The position numbers and the translations under genes were made by a program. A stretch of 64,000 nucleotides of DNA from Lumnitzera littorea (Eukaryota > Streptophyta > Magnoliopsida > Myrtales > Combretaceae): assembly GCA_024138015.1 (NCBI GenBank), contig JAMXBB010000011.1:30432155-30496154 (forward strand), given 5' to 3'. A model generated the notes under the pieces. It was not told the DNA's origin. It saw only the letters and a list, made by a program, of their open reading frames with translations, and did not search any database. Shown one piece after another: positions 58,780 to 64,000 of this stretch (positions are counted from its first letter, which is position 1; the number at the start of each line of letters is the position of its first letter).

Positions 58780-60098
58780 TGTACATGTTCTTTTAAGAAG
58801 GCATGCACTCTTAAATGAACAGCAGACCAGAATGTTTGGGTTTGCAAGCATTAATAAGCAATACTCTGGGGATCTATACTTTAGACCCATACTTATGCGA
58901 TGTGTCGATGGATGGATAGTAGATGAGTATCATGTGGAAGATGAGTACTTGTTTCGAAGAGGGAAACTGTACATGCTGACTTGTTCCCCAAGGGAATTAC
59001 TGATTAGGGAAGCCCACAGTAGAGGACTCTCCGGGCGTTTTGGGGAGAGAAAGACCTATGAACTATTGAATGGTCTTTCTTTTGGTCGAGAATGAGGCAA
59101 GATGTGTATTGAATTGTTGAAGGTTGTATCGTGTACAAAAGGGCAAAATGCCAGGTCGAGCAAGGGAAAGCGATGCCTTTACCCATTCTGATGAGACTAT
59201 AGACTGAGTTGAGCATAGACTTTGTTTTTGGATTACCATGAATTGCTCGAGGCAAAGATTCTGTAATGGTCATCATAAATAGGTTTAGCAAAATGGTACA
59301 CTTTGTACCCTGCTCTAAAACTAATGATGCTTCAGCTATTGCTTCTCTTTTCTTATTGGAAATTATTAGGTTACATAGTGTGCTGAGAAGTGTAGTATCT
59401 GATAGAGATCCAAAGTTCTTGAGCCATTTATGGAGAACTCTCTAGTGATGGATGGGGACCAAACTGGTATTTAATACTTCCTATCACCTCCAAGTGGATG
59501 GCTAAATAAAAGTAGTCAACAGTACTTTAAGATCACTACTTTGAGCTACAATGGGTAAGAACCTAGCTGATTAGAATGTTTACTTACCAGTGGTCGAATT
59601 CGCTTACAACTGAACCATACATGACACTACTAAGCAGACCCCCTTCGAAATTGTCTATGGTTTAAATCCTGAGTTACCCCTTGATTACACTCCTATACCT
59701 GAGCTTGAGTAAGAAGACCCTGACGCGAGAGCCCGGTAATAGTCCCTTCAACACATCTACAACAAAGTCATTAGGCAAATCGACTAAGCTACCAGAAGAA
59801 TGCGAGAGAAGGCCAAGGGTAGGACGGCTAAGCACTTCCCGCCAAGAGAATCGATGTAGCTGCACCTTAGTAAGGAAAGGTTTCCTAGTAAGAAGAGGAA
59901 CAAGCTATCTGTAAAAGCTGAAGGACCTTTCAAAATCTTCTAGAAGATCAATGACAATGCCTACAGGTTAGAGCTACCTAAAGACTATGGAGTTTTTGTT
60001 ACGTTTAATGTTGCCGACCTCAATCCATATCACCCTAACAAAGAACTAATCAAAGATTATTTAGATTTGATCCCAAATCCAAATCAACCTAGAGGGAA
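58780..60098 (+). pseudogene. Integrase remnant of element D
   Basis: Zinc-domain region near 58990 (GKLYMLTCSPRELLIREAHS). Core with ELSIDFVFGLP near 59213, VVSDRDPKFLSHLW near 59395 and, near 59505, DG-IKVVNS, where the catalytic Glu reads Lys and a Gln codon is a stop. PVVEFAYN near 59588, a QTPFEIVYGLNPELPLD block near 59636, and the tail AEGPFKIF and VFVTFNVADLNPYHP near 60000. The tail ends in a Gln/Pro/Arg-rich piece just before the LTR. Confidence 0.85.
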
Positions 60099-60946
60099 TG
60101 ATAGGAATCGGTCTATTAAGCCTTTAATACATAGCTGAGCTCGAGGTCTAAAGGGAATGGGAAGGTGAATCATCCTACTCCAATTGACTCCTATTGAAGC
60201 CAAGTATCTCCTTATTGATCAACTTTGCATGCCGAGTCATACAACGGCCTACTTCTAGAAGATTTTATGTTGAATTGTAGAATGCTGATATGACAGTCAA
60301 ACCATGCACTCACTCATTTACGTTTAAGTTGACCAGTTGCTTAGCATCATCCCTGCCAAGAAGCTGAGAGAAAGAGATTGGACTAATCTTCAATCACCTT
60401 TGCTCGGATAAGTAAACTAATCATACTTCTTTGTCTGTGTCCTTTAATGACCTTACTAATGTACCTCCACTACATGTACAGGACCACATGTAGAATCTGT
60501 TACACTAATTATTGTTTTTCTTAAATATTCATTTTTACCCTTTGTATTCTTATACATTACTTCTTTGGAAAATACCCTTTTTGTCTTTTCCCCTTTTAAT
60601 CAAGTTACGCTAATACTTATAGCTGAAAACATCAGATTATCATCAATAGACTGAATATCCTTCCTTTCGTAAACACTGATTGTTTACTTTCATTTTACTC
60701 CTATCCTAACCCTTAAGCAAGGTAGGTGGCAAGTAACCTTACTGAACCAATTTATGCATTATATCAAGTTGTGTTGTGAGTCCTTAGAAGTTTAATTGGT
60801 GCTTCATATCCTTTGGAGCGATTCGTAGGTTTTGCTTACTTTTCATTCACTCTTTCGTGCATTCCCCTATCACCCCTTTTTCAAGCTTTCGGTAGGTTTA
60901 GAGCCATCTAGCGACTGGCCTTGTCTATTCTTAGTTACAGTTTACA
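60099..60946 (+). repeat. 3' LTR of element D
   Basis: Starts TGATAGGAATCGG, ends CAGTTTACA. It lacks about 22 bp near 60608 that in the 5' LTR contain the TATA box. Confidence 0.9.
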
Positions 60947-61054
60947 TTATGTAACCAACTAATGTCTTAGATCTACCCAAATCCTTTCTATGCAAAACTC
61001 CACTCGGGATAGTGATGCAAAACTCCTAAATCCTTACCCTTGGCTTTCTCTCTC

Positions 61055-61985
61055 ATTCTTTTGGTAGCTTAGTCAATCTGCTGAGTGACTTTGTTGTAGA
61101 TGTGTTGAAAGGACTATACTCGGGTGTGATTGTGGGGCAACTCGAGATTGAAACCATAGACAACTTTGAAGGGGGTCTGCTTAGTGGTATCATGTATGGT
61201 TCGATTGTAAGAAAATTCAACCACTAGTAAGTAGACGTCCCAATTGGCTAAATTATTGCTTACTATAGCTCAAAGCAATGATCCCAAGGTATGGTTGACT
61301 ACTTCCATTTGGGGGTGACAGGTAGTACTAAATAACAATTTAGTCCTCATCCATCACTAGAGAGTTCTCCAAAAATGGCTCAAGAACTTTGGATATTTGT
61401 TAAATACTACTCTTCTCGGCCTGTCATGTAACCTAACAATTTCCTACAGGAAAAGAGAAGCAATAGTCAAAGCGTCATTAGTTTTAGAGCAGGCATAAAC
61501 TATGCCATCTTGTCGAACCTATCTACGACGACCATTACAGAATCTTTGCCTCAGGCAGTTCGTAGTAATCCAAGAGCAAAATCTAAGCTCGACTAAGTCT
61601 ATGGTCTCATCGGAATGGGCAAAGGCATTGCTTTCCCTTACTCGGCTCAACATTTAGCCTTCTTGCACATAACACAATCTTCAACAACTCAATGCACATC
61701 TTACCTTATTCTCGACCAAAAGAAATGACCATTCAATAGTTCATAGGTTCTTCTCTCCCTAAAATGCTTAGAAAGTCCTCTATTGTGGGCTTCCCTGATC
61801 AATAATTCCCGTAGAGAACAGGTTGGCACGTACAGTTTCCCTTTTCAGAACAAGTACCCATCTTCTACATGATACTCGTCTACTATCCTTCCATTGACAC
61901 ATCATGCAAGTATGGGTCCAAAGTGTAGATCCCTAGAGTACTACTCTTTAATGCTTGCAAACCCAAACATTTTGGTATGCAATTC
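61055..61985 (-). pseudogene. Integrase remnant of element E
   Basis: On the minus strand: a TPFKVVYGFNLELPHN block near 61160, FAYNRTIHDTT near 61210 and, near 61300, a CHPQMEVVNH block in which the catalytic Glu is kept. The zinc-domain end near 61900 reads DEYHVEDGYLF. The start of the C-terminal tail (RMREKAKG) is followed by unrelated sequence. Confidence 0.8.
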
Positions 61986-62590
61986 ATTCAAGAGTACATG
62001 CCTTCTTAAAAGAGCATCTACAACCACATTGCTCTTTCCTTACTTATATTTTATTACAAAGTTAAAGCCCTCAAGGAATTCTACCCACCTCGCCTGTCAC
62101 TTTGATAACTTTATCCGACTTTAGAGATACCTCAAAGATTTATGGTTAGTGTAGATGACAAATTCTCTCGACAACAGATAATACTACCATACTTACAGTG
62201 CTCAGATCATTGCTAAGAGTTCCTTTTCATATATAGAGTAATTTAGCTGAGGTCCCTTAAGCTTCTCACTGTGGTAGGCAATTAGTCATCTTTCTTATAT
62301 TAGGACAACGCCTATTCTAATACCTGGTACGTCACATTTTAGCTTAAATATTTTCTCAAAGTCAAGTAGAACAAGTACAGGGGGGGATGTCAACCTTTCT
62401 TTTATCTCGGCAAAACTTCTCTCCTCTTTTTCTCCCCATCATAAGTTGGTGTTCTTCTTTGTTAGCTCAGTAAGTGGTGCAGCAAGGGTGCTGAAATTCT
62501 TGATGAGTCTTCAATAGAATGAAGCCAGTCTATGGAAACTTCTCATATCAATATAAGTAGTAAGAGTCAGCCACTTAATGATTGCTCGAA
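61985..62590 (-). pseudogene. RNase H and connection remnant of element E
   Basis: On the minus strand the region holds the usual FHRLASFY-type connection block near 62535, an ending VLDFEKIFKLKCD near 62350 and a TNHKSLRYL block near 62135, where the catalytic Asp of TDHES reads Asn. The connection domain is present here, unlike in element D. Stops are present. Confidence 0.72.
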
Positions 62591-62905
62591 TCTTCTCATT
62601 CTCCACTCATAAGCCTCCTTCACTTATTACATAGCCCAAGAATACTACTTCCTCTTGGCAAAAATAATACTTCTTAAGGTTACCGAATAATCTCTCGGCA
62701 CGAAGGATATTTAGTACAACTCGGAGATGTTCATAGTGACTCAACATGTCAGCATTGTATACAAGGATGTCATCAAAATAAACCATGATACACTTCCCCA
62801 TCAGATGTCTCAGCACATGGTTCATTAGCCTCATGAAAGTGCTTAAGGCATTCGATAGGCTAAATGGCATGACCATCTACTTAAAGAGTCCATGCCAAGT
62901 TTTGA
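62590..62905 (-). pseudogene. Reverse transcriptase fragment of element E
   Basis: Open from 62876 to 62607 on the minus strand (89 residues): MPFSLSNALSTFMRLMNHVL, KCIMVYFDDILVYN (catalytic YFDD intact) and VVFLGYVISEGGL. The N-terminal RT half is absent. The protease-linker block FEKDG is followed directly by the KTTFKTWHGL-like block near 62900. Confidence 0.83.
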
Positions 62906-63290
62906 ATGTAGTTTTTTACTAATCTTCTAACCATCCTTCTCGAACACATACATATTCTTGTATCCATCATGGATAACTCTCTTATTGAATAGCCATGGTC
63001 AGCCAAGCAATACCTATGAGGTGCACATGGGCAATACATAGCAAAGAATCTCGTCTGAGTAATTTTCGATAATGATCGGTAATAGTACTTGCCGAATGAC
63101 ATATAGTACTCCATTCTCACTCAACCAATGCAGTTTATACGACCTTAGATGCATGATAGTTAGCAACTTCAACTTTGTGATCAGATCGGCTGATGTTACA
63201 TTGGTATAACTCCCACTATCTACAATTAGTGCACACACTTAACCATTCACCTTACAGGTGATATGAAATAAGTTCTCTCCTTACTTCTCC
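62905..63290 (-). pseudogene. Protease remnant of element E
   Basis: 63238-63014 on the minus strand reads MCALIVDSGSYTNVTSADL, with the catalytic Asp-Ser-Gly intact, then YKLHWLSENG. A HILLG-type block is broken by a frame change near 63010. Confidence 0.82.
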
Positions 63291-64000
63291 TCGCATAACT
63301 TCATTGCGTGTCGGACAACCAAGATCAATTGATCTAAGTTCCCAACAAATACGTCCTCCTCAATTAGTTCATTATCATGAGAAACTTCTTTCTTAGTAGG
63401 GCTTTCCTCCTCAAGTTCCTCATTAGTATTTTCCACTTTCAACTTCAAGACGTATCCCTTGAAGACCATAGTTCTTCAGTTTAGGCACTTAGTAGCCATA
63501 TGTCCAAACCCTTGGCACTTGAAGTACTTGATCTAGCTTGTCATCCTATTAGATCCTTACCCTTTCTCATAAGTTTGGGTCGACACGTCACTATCAGGTT
63601 GGCCCTTTTATTTGGCTCGAACACCCATCTTTCGGATCGAATCGACTCGGCACTTAGTTGAGCTCGATGACTTACTTATCTTGGTCAATTAGTCGGTAGT
63701 CTAGTTAGTACTTGGCTTCTTTTCTACCTCTCCACTTGCTCAACTATCCAAATGGCTTCATCTATTGTGGTGAATCGTTAAAGTTCTACAATGTCTTAAA
63801 TGTCACCTCTTAATCTAGTAAGGAACCTAAAGATCGTTCGTGTTGGGGGGTCCTCCACTTCACAACCAATCATAAGCATTTGAAATTGTTGGACATACTC
63901 ATCAATAGATTGGCTTCCTTGTCTCAACTTTTGAAGCCGAGTAAAAGTATTTTACAAATAAGTATTTAGAACAAACCTGTTTTTAAGTATTCTATTCATC
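63290..64000 (-). pseudogene. Gag remnant of element E, partial
   Basis: The minus strand carries an acidic linker (NTNEELEEESPTKKEVSHDN, near 63430) and a zinc knuckle near 63500 reading YFKCQGFGHMATKC, with Tyr in place of the first Cys as in element D. The gag core continues out of the window. Confidence 0.78.

Larger units (their letters stand above)
54631..60946 (+). mobile_element. CRM-like element D, full-length, inactive
   Basis: LTRs at 54631-55480 and 60099-60946 (850 and 848 bp; TG...CA) enclose gag, protease, RT, RNase H and integrase in order. A polypurine AGAGGGAA precedes the 3' LTR. The flanks GTTAG and TTATG are not a clear target duplication. The integrase tail (VTFNVADLNPYH) fits the CRM-type end. 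The whole reading frame is closed by stops, mostly at positions where the family has Gln or Trp. Confidence 0.9.
61055..64000 (-). mobile_element. CRM-like element E, related to D, opposite strand, runs off the window
   Basis: The minus strand gives integrase (61055-61985), RNase H, RT, protease and gag from left to right in reverse order of coding, all closely matching element D (for example YFDDILVYNADMLSHYEHLR against YFDDILVYSINMLSHCEHLR). Similarity ends at about 61055, inside the integrase, where the two copies diverge. The 5' part lies outside the window. Confidence 0.88.

Noticed and set aside
54626..60951. Clear 5-bp target duplication around element D
   Set aside because: The flanks are GTTAG and TTATG; only a shifted partial match is possible, so I do not claim one.
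1..64000. tRNA or rRNA genes
   Set aside because: No cloverleaf-like segment with intact A and B boxes was noticed, and no rRNA sequence. This was a visual scan only; a tRNA search would settle it.
1..64000. Endogenous pararetrovirus
   Set aside because: All RT-bearing regions have integrase, Ty3/gypsy domain order and LTRs, which fits LTR retrotransposons rather than a viral integrant.

Overview
The window looks like nuclear DNA of a flowering plant, probably a eudicot. It is AT-rich, has spliceosomal introns, carries only plant-type transposons, and contains a fragment of chloroplast ndhB. I cannot place it more closely. Nearly all of the 64 kb is nested, decayed mobile DNA around one intact gene. 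Mobile-element boundaries were read by eye from terminal repeats and homology; where a boundary is approximate, the entry says so.

1-9.2 kb: the 3' part of a CRM-like Ty3/gypsy element (1-4019, + strand) sits inside the pol of a Tat-lineage Ty3/gypsy element. The Tat element continues with its integrase (to about 5.2 kb), a tandem repeat of about 108 bp in its 3' untranslated zone, and gene-like remnants on the opposite strand, each with a TATA box. 9.2-12.9 kb is AT-rich, with a 40-bp tandem repeat and one LTR-like block.

12.9-28 kb: a nest of four elements. A pogo/Tigger-type DNA transposon has its transposase (minus strand) cut in two by an 11-kb LTR retrotransposon (13922-24888, minus), with a 5-bp target duplication differing at one base. 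That retrotransposon is itself cut in its gag region by a second, pol-less LTR element (about 18242-23549). A foldback element with 0.87-kb arms (26063-27951) lies at the right end of the pogo element.

28.3-35 kb: a gene island. The gene encodes a NIPA-family magnesium transporter in nine exons (29522-34325, 334 residues) with consistent splice sites and no frame damage.

35-45.2 kb: a partial copy of the sequence 3' of the NIPA gene, a chloroplast ndhB fragment (about 37136-37498), and a minus-strand CRM-like element (about 37571-45180). The plastid fragment sits where one LTR of that element is truncated. The element also holds an opposite-strand fragment, an integrase end plus LTR, at 39870-41071.

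45.2-54.6 kb: mostly non-coding sequence, with an LTR-like block (about 50.94-51.54 kb) and a decayed coiled-coil reading region on the minus strand. 54631-60946 is a complete but dead CRM-like element with both LTRs. 61055-64000 is a related copy in the opposite orientation, so the two make a tail-to-tail inverted repeat of about 3 kb per arm.

The genes do not form a pathway. Apart from NIPA, the content records successive insertions, and the C-to-T and G-to-A changes at stop codons and catalytic codons point to long cytosine methylation and deamination.
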